64,000 nt of DNA from Bacillus sp. RO1 (GTDB lineage: Bacteria > Bacillota > Bacilli > Bacillales > Bacillaceae_I), in NCBI RefSeq assembly GCF_012524115.1, contig NZ_JAAZWB010000078.1, positions 97,313 through 161,312 on the forward strand. The letters are read 5' to 3'. Position 1 is the stretch's first letter, and each line of letters begins with the position of its first letter. The notes below the pieces were generated by a model. The model was not told where the DNA came from. It saw only the letters and a list, made by a program, of their open reading frames with translations, and ran no database searches. Made by a program: the position numbers and the translations under genes. Shown here in pieces: positions 1 to 8,245 of the stretch.

Positions 1-720
1 AACGTCAACCCCATTAGGCAGATCGCGCGTCGCTGCCCGATCTGGCACACCATCATTTAGATATCGTTGTGTTAGGCTAATCGCATTTTCTCGCCATCTA
101 TTTTCTTGTTCTGCAGTACCCACAAAAGATTCCAAACGTTTTTGAAATTGACTAAGGGAAAAATAAAAATGCTCCGTTTCCTTGATAGCTGGTTGGTTCC
201 CACATATCTTGCATCGCTTTTCTAGTAAATCCAGTGGATCTAGAATGGCAGAACAATTATCGCATTGATCCCCTCGTGCTTTAGCGCCGCAATTAGGACA
301 TAATCCTTCGACAAAACGATCAGGTAAAAATTGTTGATCTGTCTCACAATATGCCTGTTCAATTGTCTTTTTGTATAGGTACCCATTTTCAAGCAGTTGT
401 AAAAATATCTCCTGTACGGTTTTATGATGGTGATCTGCGTCTGTCCGTGTATACAAATCATAGGTAAACCCTAGCTTTCGAAAAGACTCCGAAAATTCTT
501 GATGATAGCGATTTGCTATCGCTTCCGTTGTTGTATTTTCATGGTTGGCTCTTATGGAAATCGGCGTCCCGTTACAGTCACTTCCTGAAACATATAAGAC
601 CTTTTCTCCTTTTTGCCGATAATACCTTGCTAAAATATCTCCAGGTAATAGTGCAGCTATATGCCCTAAATGTAAGGAACCATTAGCATAAGGCCATGCG
701 CCTCCAATAAAAATAGTCAT
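1..720 (-). CDS. metG: Methionine--tRNA ligase, N-terminal part (runs off window)
   Basis: Class I methionyl-tRNA synthetase, charging tRNA-Met in the cytoplasm. Only the first 240 residues are present; the frame is open to the window edge, so the KMSKS loop and anticodon-binding domain lie outside. The HIGH-type motif is HLGH at residues 17-20, after [10 protein letters not shown]. The connective peptide carries C140, C143, C152, C155, C169 and C172, a double zinc-knuckle arrangement as in the long E. coli/archaeal-like MetRS form. The ATG follows AGGAGG at good spacing. It sits behind a Met T-box, so it should be induced when tRNA-Met is uncharged. Some Bacillaceae carry two MetRS types; that this is a second copy is inference, since the rest of the genome is not visible. 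Confidence 0.93.
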   Translation of the reverse strand, partial: MTIFIGGAWPYANGSLHLGHIAALLPGDILARYYRQKGEKVLYVSGSDCNGTPISIRANHENTTTEAIANRYHQEFSESFRKLGFTYDLYTRTDADHHHKTVQEIFLQLLENGYLYKKTIEQAYCETDQQFLPDRFVEGLCPNCGAKARGDQCDNCSAILDPLDLLEKRCKICGNQPAIKETEHFYFSLSQFQKRLESFVGTAEQENRWRENAISLTQRYLNDGVPDRAATRDLPNGVDV

Positions 721-741
721 TGTCTCATCCTCCTAAACTCA

Positions 742-1031
742 AATAAAAAACCTCGCCCATAGACAAAATGATTGTCTAAGGACGAGGTTTATCTCGTGTT
801 ACCACCCTAATTTACTAATAATTCGCATTATTAGCCTCCATAAGTACGGAGTGAAACCAAATCACTCTTATACTCTGACATTTGTAACGAGTGCCAAATC
901 TCGTCAAAGTCTAATTCTTACTCAGAAAGTCGACTTTGCTGCTCCAAGGCCATTTTCAATCAACTATTCTCTGCTTCTTTTCAGCTACCGAAGCTCTCTG
1001 TAAGAAAATGAAGGTTGATTTACTTTCCTTA
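742..1031 (-). promoter_or_regulatory. T-box leader (Met specifier) of the MetRS gene
   Basis: On the minus strand this holds a stem I region (AGAGAGCTTCGGTAGCTG), the specifier segment TGAAA-ATG-GCC followed by TTGGAGC, the T-box core AGGGTGGTAACACGAGA, and a terminator with stem CCTCGTCCTTAGACA / TGTCTATGGGCGAGG followed by T6. The specifier triplet ATG is assigned by aligning with the Lys (AAA) and Tyr (TAC) T-boxes elsewhere in this window, which share the flanking TGAA and GGAGC. Uncharged tRNA-Met should favour the antiterminator and read-through into the synthetase gene. Confidence 0.93.
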
Positions 1032-1267
1032 TCATAGCGTTTTGTACATATATTTTCCTTATTATGACACATGGGATGGAAATGTAAAAGATGTTTTTAC
1101 ATTTTTATTGCTTATCATTTTCTTTTAGGAAAGACTTAATAAAAGTTAAGAATTATATCAAAAAATCGATTAAAAGAAGTAAAAATAGCACGATAAAATA
1201 AAAACGGAACGTACATTTCTGTGAGGAAACAGACTATATTAAGTATCCCAGTCACTAGTATTAAGAT

Positions 1268-1395
1268 GAAATATCGATTATCCATTGTAAAATGATTATA
1301 TCCATTGTAAAGACACATATATCAATTGTAAAAACGATTTATCCATCATAAAAAAGATTTATCCATGTTTACATCCGCTTTATCCATTGTAGCTA
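1268..1395. repeat. 20-bp-period intergenic tandem array (family A, copy 1)
   Basis: About six units of a roughly 20-bp repeat with core TATCCATTGTAAA, alternating with the variant TATCAATTGTAAA. It lies between the methyltransferase 3' end and the upstream side of the MetRS T-box. The same unit in inverse orientation recurs near 50.1 kb. No gene is seen in the rest of the 1036-1417 spacer. Function unknown. Confidence 0.8.
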
Positions 1396-1417
1396 AAATT
1401 TAGACTTGTGTTCCAAC

Positions 1418-2149
1418 TTATTTCACACAAGCAAACACCAAAACAACTGGGATCCGCTGCCTTCTAACAAATTCTTCTTCACTATTAAAATTCTCGCGCT
1501 TCGGTGTACCTTCGCGTAAATCAACTACCGTAAAACCAGCCCGTCTTAATGCTGTGTAATACTGTTCGATCGTGCGATGATACTTAACCACCACTTGGTT
1601 AATCCATGGCTCTTTCCTTTCACCAATACGGAAGTAATCATCCACAATCCAATTACCACGCTTATCTCCAGCCTCCTTACTGGCAAAAGATGAGGTTGTA
1701 AGCGGATGTTGAATGCTGAATACAAATCTCCCATTCTCTTTAAGGGATTGATAAATGTTTTGAAACAGGAGGTCAATGTCTGATACATAATGAATGGCAA
1801 AACGCGAGGTTACTAAATCGTATGACTCACTCGGATAATTAAACGATTCCATTGTTTCGTTATGTATAGTGGCGTCAAGTCCAAGTAAGTTGGAGAGGGC
1901 TGCTTTTAGCATTTGTTCAGAACCTTCTACTCCAGTAAAGTGCCTTGCCCCTAGTTGCAGTAGTTCTTTACCAAATGACGCATCTCCACACCCTAAATCT
2001 AAGATGGTCTTATTTTCGATGTTCCCAACTAATTCAGACATAATTGGACCTTCAATAGCATTATTGGGACTGTCTTTTCTATTTCTTCTATTCATATAAT
2101 TTGTAAAAAAATCCGATTGATCGTAAACACTAGATCCCCTGAATTCCAT
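1418..2149 (-). CDS. Class I SAM-dependent methyltransferase
   Basis: A 243-residue cytosolic methyltransferase of the UbiE/Methyltransf_11 type. Motif I is ILDLGCGDASFG near residues 49-60, followed by an acidic post-I segment (TGVEGSEQML) and a motif IV-like stretch SYDLVTSRFAIHYV. The C-terminal part (RTIEQYYTALRRAGF) is the usual beta-strand lid of small-molecule methyltransferases. A GGGGAG ribosome binding site precedes the ATG. The substrate cannot be deduced. It stands alone between a repeat array and small membrane proteins. A related but distinct methyltransferase lies near 60 kb. Confidence 0.88.
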   Translation of the reverse strand: MEFRGSSVYDQSDFFTNYMNRRNRKDSPNNAIEGPIMSELVGNIENKTILDLGCGDASFGKELLQLGARHFTGVEGSEQMLKAALSNLLGLDATIHNETMESFNYPSESYDLVTSRFAIHYVSDIDLLFQNIYQSLKENGRFVFSIQHPLTTSSFASKEAGDKRGNWIVDDYFRIGERKEPWINQVVVKYHRTIEQYYTALRRAGFTVVDLREGTPKRENFNSEEEFVRRQRIPVVLVFACVK

Positions 2150-2196
2150 TGAATCATCTCCCCATTCTTGTTTTAAAACATCCCCTTATAGTTAGA

Positions 2197-2409
2197 TCAT
2201 TTTCTGTCCCTTATACCTTTAAAATACAAACTCGACAGAACAAAAGCCCATATTATTAGCAACGGTGCCACCACAAATAATCCTATTAAATCTGTTGTAA
2301 GATTCCACGGTACGAAAGCATTCCAGAATACTCCCGTAACCTTCCATAATAGAAAAAATATTAAGATGGTAAATACAAAATATATTATTTTTTCTAACCC
2401 TTTTCTCAA
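2197..2409 (-). CDS. Small two-helix membrane protein
   Basis: About 70 residues, unknown function. Two hydrophobic segments are visible (IIYFVFTILIFFLLWKVTG and LIGLFVVAPLLIIWAFVLSS), then a short basic tail (FKGIRDRK). I chose the TTG start (LRKGLEK...) because GGGGAGG lies about 11 nt upstream; a longer TTG-started version reaching 2445 would have to begin inside that binding site. It follows a second small membrane protein gene on the same strand and may be co-transcribed with it. No family recognised. Confidence 0.55.
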   Translation of the reverse strand: MRKGLEKIIYFVFTILIFFLLWKVTGVFWNAFVPWNLTTDLIGLFVVAPLLIIWAFVLSSLYFKGIRDRK

Positions 2410-2453
2410 TGTAGGGAATCCCTCCCCTTTTTTTCCTTCTATCAATCAATGTA

Positions 2454-2740
2454 TTAAGGCCCATATACAATCATAAATATCATTAGACACAGGTTAAATA
2501 CTATCAATATCTTTCCAAAGAAATTTTTAAAAGCTAAAACAGAAAAAACATAGAAATTACAAATGAAGGAATCCCTACTTTTGAGGGGAAATACGTAAAA
2601 TCTAAAATCCCTACCATGGGAACCAGTAAAATAAGGATGCATATTGAAGTAAATACGAATGAACAAAGACTTGCAAGAGTTAGATAACTAAATGTGACCA
2701 TACTTCTTATGTGTTGTTTTTCAGAAATATTATTAGACAT
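2454..2740 (-). pseudogene. Small membrane protein with probable T-tract frameshift
   Basis: Starts MSNNISEKQHIRSMVTF behind a good AAAGGAGAT ribosome binding site. It reads through one long hydrophobic region and stops after FVISMFFLF at a TTTTTT run near 2550. The next frame continues with another hydrophobic, membrane-like stretch (SVLAFKNFFGKILIVFN...) ending in VYGP. Reading seven instead of six T would join the two into one protein of about 94 residues with three membrane segments. This may be a true frameshift, programmed slippage or a base-call error. Function unknown. Confidence 0.5.
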
Positions 2741-2800
2741 CTTAATCTCCTTTTTATGAATTTATCAAAATGCACAATTTATCTAATAATCTCGATTAAA

Positions 2801-3172
2801 TCACCCTTCAACAATTGCAAGGTACTTAACAATTACTCCATTAGCTTCCACTAATAATATGTCACCTCTTTCCTTGGCAGAGAAGATTTTTGATCCCACC
2901 GGTAACTTATTGGACATCCAATCTTTAAAGTCTGTACCTTCCTTACTTACCTTTTTTATTTCACCAATTTGCGTGCCTTTTGTTAAGGTTAATTCTTCAA
3001 CCCAATCAATATTAGTTTTATAGATTACCCCTTCATACTGGAAGATATCTGCAGTGGAGTCTAATCTTAAAATTTCTTCTGCATCAATACTATCAACTCT
3101 TACTTCCCCACCTACCGAACATCCATTTAGTAATATTATGGCACCAATTACAAAAAAACATTTTTTCACCAC
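2801..3172 (-). CDS. Small lipoprotein, unknown function
   Basis: A 123-residue secreted lipoprotein. A short basic N-terminus (MVKK), a hydrophobic core and the lipobox LLNGC predict lipid anchoring at Cys18 on the outer face of the membrane. The mature part is small and mixed-charge with no domain I recognise. GTG start, with the G-run GGGGGGAAG just upstream as ribosome binding site. It precedes the small membrane protein genes on the same strand, with a gap of about 60 nt. Confidence 0.65.
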   Translation of the reverse strand: MVKKCFFVIGAIILLNGCSVGGEVRVDSIDAEEILRLDSTADIFQYEGVIYKTNIDWVEELTLTKGTQIGEIKKVSKEGTDFKDWMSNKLPVGSKIFSAKERGDILLVEANGVIVKYLAIVEG

Positions 3173-3358
3173 ACATCTTCCCCCCTAAAAACACGTCCTA
3201 AAGTTGACAGCACTTGGCTTTGAATCTTAATTCCAATTATTTCAAAAGAAGCTAGATAACTCAATCTTTTTTGTCAGAATTGTTAATAACGCTCTAGAGT
3301 GATAATTGACAAAAGCTGGTTCAAATATGTCAGTCCTTCTTGATTTTGTCCTCAAAAC

Positions 3359-3375
3359 TTTACGACCCATTTACG
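3359..3375 (+). promoter_or_regulatory. Possible PhoP half-box pair
   Basis: Two TTTACG hexamers start exactly 11 nt apart upstream of the glycerophosphodiesterase gene. This resembles the spacing of PhoP direct repeats (TT[A/T/C]ACA-like) in Bacillus. Only two of the usual four repeats are clear, so the assignment is weak. glpQ of B. subtilis is phosphate regulated, which makes the idea reasonable. Confidence 0.3.
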
Positions 3376-3452
3376 CCCCTGTAAAAGAAGTTTCATGCTT
3401 CGTTGCTACAGTAAAGAAGTAGTTCATTTACAAATAGGAGGGCGTAAACATC

Positions 3453-4307
3453 ATGAAAAAAGGATATAAAATGACAATCGGCGCACTAGCACTAAGTTTA
3501 TCTGTTATAGGGACTGGGTTCACAGCGGATGCATCTGAAAAAAATAAAGAAATCCTAAACGTTGCACACCGTGGAGCTTCAGGTCATGCGCCAGAACACA
3601 CCATAACCTCTTATAAAATGGGTGAAGAAATGCATGGTGACTATATTGAAGTCGATCTTCAGATGACAAAAGATGGACAACTCATTGCCATGCATGATGA
3701 AACACTAGATAGAACGACGAATGGTAATGGGCAGGTAAAAGATCATACCCTTGAAGAAATTAAAAACCTAGATGCTGGAAGCTGGTTCAATGAGAAATAT
3801 CCTGAGAAAGCTAACCCAGCTTATGTAGGTCTAAAAGTTCCTACATTAGAAGAAGTTTTTCAAAAGTTTGGAAAAAATGCGAACTATTATATTGAAACAA
3901 AGTCACCTGAAGTCTATCCGGGAATGGAAGAAGCACTATTAGAATTAGTAAACAAATATGGAGTCGACAAAGATAAGCTACTTGTTCAGTCATTCAGTCC
4001 AGCGAGCCTAACAAAGATGAACCAAATCGATCCATCCGTTAAGTTAGTACAGCTTATGTGGTACACATCACCGGCAGCAATTTCAGATGCTGAGCTACAG
4101 GCTGTTAAAAAATATGCAATCGGAATTGGTCCAAACAGTTCAATGATTGACCAAGAATACGTCCAAAAAGCCGTGAAAAACGGACTTGAAATTCACCCGT
4201 ATACCGTTAATGAAAAAGAAGATATGAAAGAACTCATTGAGTGGGGAGTAACAGGAATATTTACAAACTTCCCAGACCGTTTGCATGAAGTGATAAAAGG
4301 TAATTAA
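3453..4307 (+). CDS. glpQ: Secreted glycerophosphodiester phosphodiesterase
   Basis: Hydrolyses glycerophosphodiesters to glycerol-3-phosphate and an alcohol; extracellular. Residues 1-27 form a signal peptide (cleavage likely after TADA). The GDPD barrel then shows HRGASG with H39 and R40, E48, the metal ligands E66 and D68 in YIEVDLQ, and the second catalytic H81 in [12 protein letters not shown]. The C-terminal GIFTNFPD motif is typical. Length 284 fits the family. RBS GGAGGG. Monocistronic, closed by a bidirectional terminator. Phosphate scavenging or teichoic acid turnover is the likely role. Confidence 0.92.
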   Translation: MKKGYKMTIGALALSLSVIGTGFTADASEKNKEILNVAHRGASGHAPEHTITSYKMGEEMHGDYIEVDLQMTKDGQLIAMHDETLDRTTNGNGQVKDHTLEEIKNLDAGSWFNEKYPEKANPAYVGLKVPTLEEVFQKFGKNANYYIETKSPEVYPGMEEALLELVNKYGVDKDKLLVQSFSPASLTKMNQIDPSVKLVQLMWYTSPAAISDAELQAVKKYAIGIGPNSSMIDQEYVQKAVKNGLEIHPYTVNEKEDMKELIEWGVTGIFTNFPDRLHEVIKGN

Positions 4308-4328
4308 AGAAAATCTTCTGATAAAATA

Positions 4329-4370
4329 CTGCACCACAATTGTTGTACACAATTTCAATTGGTGGTGCAG
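4329..4370. terminator. Bidirectional terminator between glpQ and lysS
   Basis: Strong inverted repeat CTGCACCAC-AATTG / CAATT-GGTGGTGCAG between two convergent genes. Confidence 0.75.
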
Positions 4371-4381
4371 TTCCAGAATAA

Positions 4382-5839
4382 TTATTTCTTAGTTAACGGA
4401 AATAACACACAGTCCTTAATCGTTTCACAATCTGTTAGTACCATTAATAATCGTTCAATCCCAAATCCCCAGCCGGAAATCGGAGGCATCCCATATTCCA
4501 TCGCCAATAAGTAGTCTTCATCCATTTCCATGGCTTCTACGTCACCGCCACTTTTCAGAATGGCTTGTGCCTCTAATCGTTTCCTCTGTTCCATAGGGTC
4601 TACTAATTCTGAATAGGCATTGATGATTTCAGCACCATTAACTACTAATTGAAACCGATCTGTATTTGCTGGATTGTCATCATTTGCTCTGGCTAATGGT
4701 GATAAATCAATAGGATGGTTAACTAGAAATGTTGGTTCAATTAAATGTGGGCGACACACTTTTTTGTATAGAAGGTCAATGAAGTTCCCTCTTCCTAATG
4801 TCTCGATTTCCTCGCCTTCTAAATAAATATCTCTTCGTTTTGTTTCTTCATATAAGCTTTTCACATCTGAATATAAATCAATATCTATGCCTGTATCCTT
4901 TAAAATTAAATCTCTAAATGAGACAACATTCCACTCTAATGAAAAATCAATCGATTGTCCTTTTATGCTAATAATTGTTGAGTCAAATGTTTGTTTGAGG
5001 ACATATACAATCATTTCACGCATGAGCTTCATCGTATCCTCATAATTCCAATAGGCTGCATAGCCTTCTACCATTGTAAATTCTTGAAGATGCTGAGGGC
5101 TGATTCCTTCATTTCTAAAGCATTTTGCAATTTCGAATACTTTTGTAAATCCCCCCACAATTAGCCTTTTCAAATAAGTCTCTGGAGCGATTCGTAAATT
5201 AAGTTCTGTATCTAACGAGTTATGGAACGTATTAAACGGGCGTGCTAAAGCACCAGAAGAAGTATGTTGCAATACAGGTGTTTCCACCTCCAAGAATTCT
5301 TTTTCCTCTAAAAATCTACGTACAGCACGCACTAATTTTGTTCGCATTAGCATGCGGTTTTGTGTTTCTTTTGTCATAATTAAATCTATATATCGCTGTC
5401 TGTATCGTGTATCTGTATTAGTTAATCCACGCCATTTATCCGGCAGTGTGTGTAACGCTTTCCCAAGCAGCTCAAAGTTTTCAATACGTAGCGTTTTCTC
5501 ATTTGTATTAGTAGAATACATCTTCCCTTCTACACCAATAAAATCGCCTATATCAAAATAATCGAGGAAATCTCTCATAGCCCGCTCCCCAACCTCGTCT
5601 TTTTTCAGAAGAAGTTGCAACTTACCTTGCATGTCTGCTATGGTGATGAAGCTAAATTTACTAAACTGACGAATCCCCATGATTCTTCCTGCAACCCGGA
5701 TCCCAGATGTCCCATCCTCAAGTGAAGAGGCTTCGTATAGCTCGTAATTTGTCTGGTACCTTTCAGGATAAACGGGAATTCCCTGCGACCGTAAAGCCTC
5801 TAATTTCTCCATTCTAAGAGCTGTTTGTTCTTGACTCAT
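4382..5839 (-). CDS. lysS: Class II lysine--tRNA ligase, T-box-controlled paralogue
   Basis: A 485-residue class II LysRS. The N-terminal OB-fold anticodon-binding domain spans roughly 45-150 (VAGRIMGIRQFSKFSFITI). The catalytic core has motif 1 (FLEEKEFLEVETPVLQ), motif 2 (FEIAKCFRNEG...EFTMVEGY) and motif 3 (GWGFGIERLLMVLTD). Motif 3 and the segment after FRNEG (ISPQHLQ) differ from the housekeeping Bacillus LysS consensus as I recall it, and the gene is not in the ftsH-folK neighbourhood. This suggests a second, specialised LysRS. RBS GGAGTTG. A Lys T-box and a 181-bp palindromic element precede it. Confidence 0.9.
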   Translation of the reverse strand: MSQEQTALRMEKLEALRSQGIPVYPERYQTNYELYEASSLEDGTSGIRVAGRIMGIRQFSKFSFITIADMQGKLQLLLKKDEVGERAMRDFLDYFDIGDFIGVEGKMYSTNTNEKTLRIENFELLGKALHTLPDKWRGLTNTDTRYRQRYIDLIMTKETQNRMLMRTKLVRAVRRFLEEKEFLEVETPVLQHTSSGALARPFNTFHNSLDTELNLRIAPETYLKRLIVGGFTKVFEIAKCFRNEGISPQHLQEFTMVEGYAAYWNYEDTMKLMREMIVYVLKQTFDSTIISIKGQSIDFSLEWNVVSFRDLILKDTGIDIDLYSDVKSLYEETKRRDIYLEGEEIETLGRGNFIDLLYKKVCRPHLIEPTFLVNHPIDLSPLARANDDNPANTDRFQLVVNGAEIINAYSELVDPMEQRKRLEAQAILKSGGDVEAMEMDEDYLLAMEYGMPPISGWGFGIERLLMVLTDCETIKDCVLFPLTKK

Positions 5840-5903
5840 TTTTCTTCAACTCCAATTTATATTAATTTATTTTCCAGCTGCCATACTATTTTTTTAAAAA
5901 AGG

Positions 5904-6084
5904 CTCTGTTAAACACCGCTGTTGATTTCCGCACTAGGCTTCGCTTTCCTAGGGGCGTTTGGGGAGCCTCCTTGGCTTGTGCCTGCGGGGTCTCCCCTAA
6001 AACGCTATCTCCCTTAGGAGTCTTCGCCTATTGCTCCAATCACCAGCTAGGTTGCTGCAAAAATCAACAGTATTCTTTAACAGA
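5904..6084. repeat. Palindromic MITE-like element (family D, copy 1)
   Basis: An element with terminal inverted repeats: CTCTGTTAAA...CTGTTGATTT at one end, AAATCAACAG...TTTAACAGAG at the other. The inside is GC-richer than its surroundings (CTTTCCTAGGGGCG, GCCTGCGGGGTCTCC, CTTAGGAGTCTTCGCC). It carries no transposase. It lies between the Lys T-box terminator and lysS, so it should be transcribed as part of the 5' UTR. Copies 2 and 3 are near 29.6 and 35.2 kb. Confidence 0.85.
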
Positions 6085-6092
6085 GACAAAAA

Positions 6093-6372
6093 CAAAAAAA
6101 ACTCCCACCCCCAAGATTATTCATCTTGAGGACGAGAGTTGTTAACTTCGTGGTACCACCCCAGTTTGTTGACATGTTGCCATATCAACCTCTTCGGGTA
6201 CTTCTGTTTTTAACAAACAAGTATACCCTATCTCTATAACGGGAGATTCCATCGCAGTATCACTAAGAATAAATCTTAGATCCGTGCAAAGGCTCCGAGG
6301 CTTTTTTCATTAAGATCATTATTGCTTCTTCTCACCTACCGAAGCTCTCTGGAAATAATGAATCTTAATTAC
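6093..6372 (-). promoter_or_regulatory. T-box leader (Lys specifier) of lysS
   Basis: The minus strand shows stem I (CAGAGAGCTTCGGTAGGTG), the specifier segment TGAAA-AAA-GCC followed by TCGGAGC, the T-box core GGGGTGGTACCACGAAG, and a terminator with a CTCAAGAT...ATCTTGGGGG stem and T8. The AAA triplet aligns with ATG and TAC in the other two T-boxes, so it reads lysine. The leader is separated from lysS by the repeat element. Confidence 0.92.
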
Positions 6373-6472
6373 TCTTCTCTTCACAGCCGTACATTCCGTA
6401 TGTTTTTTAGAATATTAGCACAAATAATTTGTTTAGGCAATAACTCTTCATGTTTTAAAAAGAAAATTACTT

Positions 6473-7624
6473 TTAATTATGGTATGGAACATATCCCGAC
6501 TTTTCAACAAGCAATTGCCCTTCTTCAGATGTAATCCACTCTAGAAATGATGCAATATTAGGATTTGTTGCACTGGAGAGATACACGGCGTAAAACGGAC
6601 TGACAAAAGGATAGGTATCCTTTTGAATAGATTCAATAGAAGGTGCAACACCGTCTACCTTTAAGTGCTTAATCTTGTTGTTTTTCACCATCGTTTCCGA
6701 GAAGAAGCGGAAGGAGAAGCCAATCGCATTTTTCCTATTTTCATAGTCTAGGGTTTCTTCAATAATTCCCCCCATACCTGAAACTCGTTGATCACTAGGT
6801 GGGTCCATCAACCTTTTGGCTCCCATTACTTTTCGAAGCATCTGTTGGCTCCCACTGTCTTCTGGTCGTTGAAAAGCTAAGATAGGCTCGTCACTTCCAC
6901 CAAGCTCCCTCCAATTCGTAATCTCACCTGAATAGATTTTTTGGATATCCTCCACGGTAAGATTACTAACTGGATTGTCTTTATGTACAAAGAAAACAAA
7001 TGCTTCCTTTCCAACTGGGGTTAACAACAGCTCCACGTCTTTCGCCTTTGCTTGAGACTGGATAGAGCTTGGGGGTTCTGGAACAAAAATCAGTTCTCTT
7101 TCTTCTTTTAGGAGACCAGCCCAAGCTCCTGAAGTCTGGGTGGATTGCACTTCACTCATAGTAGAATCATATGTGCCTTCTGGATAAACAGCCTGAGCGA
7201 AAGCGGCAAACACAGGGTATAAAGCAGTCGATCCGTCAAGCTTTAAAAGAGGTTCTTCTAGCTGCATGGATGCCTCTTTACCTAAATCGGCAACACGATC
7301 ATTATTTTGGAATGGTTCATATTGGGTTAGATCTACGTCCTGGGTGCTCATGATTTTTAAGGAATGGTGATACCATGCTTTACCGCCTTCGACCGTGACA
7401 AAAAGAACAAAAATACTAATCAAACATATAAACGTGTACTTTACGGCTTTTTTAGTAAACTGCCCCCACACCGATAAATTTACGTAAATAAGCAGGGTAA
7501 GCACAAATGCTGCTGAAACAAGGCCGTAAAGATCCTTACCAGTAGAAAATAATAAAATGATGGTTCCGTAAAAGCCCAAAAACATAATGGCAATTGAAAT
7601 AATAAACGATGCAATAACTCTCAT
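6473..7624 (-). CDS. Membrane-anchored PstS-like substrate-binding protein
   Basis: 383 residues. The first 85 contain three hydrophobic segments (about 3-26, 33-54 and 63-82) instead of a signal peptide. The rest is a phosphate-type periplasmic-binding domain (PBP_like_2/PstS): LDGSTALYPVFAAFAQAVYP, then SEVQSTQTSGAWAGL, VEDIQKIYSGEITNWRELGG, ILAFQRPEDSGSQ and the C-terminal FLEWITSEEGQ. No pstC/A/B genes are adjacent. A standalone membrane-tethered binding protein could sense rather than import an anion; that is inference. Start is ATG with GGAG upstream. Confidence 0.8.
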   Translation of the reverse strand: MRVIASFIISIAIMFLGFYGTIILLFSTGKDLYGLVSAAFVLTLLIYVNLSVWGQFTKKAVKYTFICLISIFVLFVTVEGGKAWYHHSLKIMSTQDVDLTQYEPFQNNDRVADLGKEASMQLEEPLLKLDGSTALYPVFAAFAQAVYPEGTYDSTMSEVQSTQTSGAWAGLLKEERELIFVPEPPSSIQSQAKAKDVELLLTPVGKEAFVFFVHKDNPVSNLTVEDIQKIYSGEITNWRELGGSDEPILAFQRPEDSGSQQMLRKVMGAKRLMDPPSDQRVSGMGGIIEETLDYENRKNAIGFSFRFFSETMVKNNKIKHLKVDGVAPSIESIQKDTYPFVSPFYAVYLSSATNPNIASFLEWITSEEGQLLVEKSGYVPYHN

Positions 7625-7737
7625 GGTTTCTCCTTTATGAATATGTTTTTGTAATAACCCCCTATTTCCATTTACTTCCTTTAGGGTAATTTTACACTAA
7701 AACAGTAAAAGTAACCATAATTATTTTTATTTTTAGA

Positions 7738-8229
7738 TTATTTACTAGGAAACCTCTCCTTTTTATAGTGTAATATTCTATTAAGATTCCTTACTAACAG
7801 CGGAATTGCTTCATTAATATAATCAACCATATCAGTAATCTTTACTAAATAATTTCCATTTTGATCGGGAGGAGGCACAGTTAAAGAACTTTCATCTCCT
7901 TTATAGATTTCATTAAAAAGGTAAATCTTCTCATTATATTCTTGCAGTATGTAATCCCTATGTTCTTTGCCCATTCCGATAATTACATCAAACTCACCAA
8001 TCAATTTTTGATGAAATTGAGTTCTGCTAAATCCTTCTGTTCTAATGTTTAATTGTCTCATCCTATCAAAATGAATATCGGAAAACGAACTCAAATCACT
8101 ATTAGCTTTAAATCCCGCTGAAGCAACTATAATATTTGTTATATTGTTTTGTTTTAAAAAATGCTTCATACAATATTCAGCTGTAACACTTCTTGTGAAG
8201 TTATCTGTACACAAGAACAAAACTTTCAC
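7738..8229 (-). CDS. Low-molecular-weight phosphotyrosine phosphatase-like protein
   Basis: 163 residues. The N-terminal strand and P-loop MKVLFLCTDNFTRSVTAE match the LMW-PTP/arsenate reductase fold: nucleophile C7, then X5, then R13 (C-X5-R-S). The usual CxGNxCRS is altered to CTDNFTRS. The expected DP general-acid loop near the C-terminus is only loosely seen in the PPPDQNG segment. Cytosolic. It could dephosphorylate tyrosine or arginine phosphate, or be divergent; the substrate is not evident. Close spacing (16 nt) to the upstream oxidoreductase gene suggests co-transcription. Confidence 0.72.
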   Translation of the reverse strand: MKVLFLCTDNFTRSVTAEYCMKHFLKQNNITNIIVASAGFKANSDLSSFSDIHFDRMRQLNIRTEGFSRTQFHQKLIGEFDVIIGMGKEHRDYILQEYNEKIYLFNEIYKGDESSLTVPPPDQNGNYLVKITDMVDYINEAIPLLVRNLNRILHYKKERFPSK

Positions 8230-8245
8230 AACGTGAATCTCCTCT

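Noticed and set aside
240..461. 73-residue minus-strand open frame
   Set aside because: Out-of-frame shadow inside the MetRS gene, which is clearly coding in another frame of the same strand.
5825..6145. 106-residue plus-strand open frame upstream of lysS
   Set aside because: It runs through the palindromic element and the T-box terminator and has no homology-like pattern; it is a by-product of the repeat.
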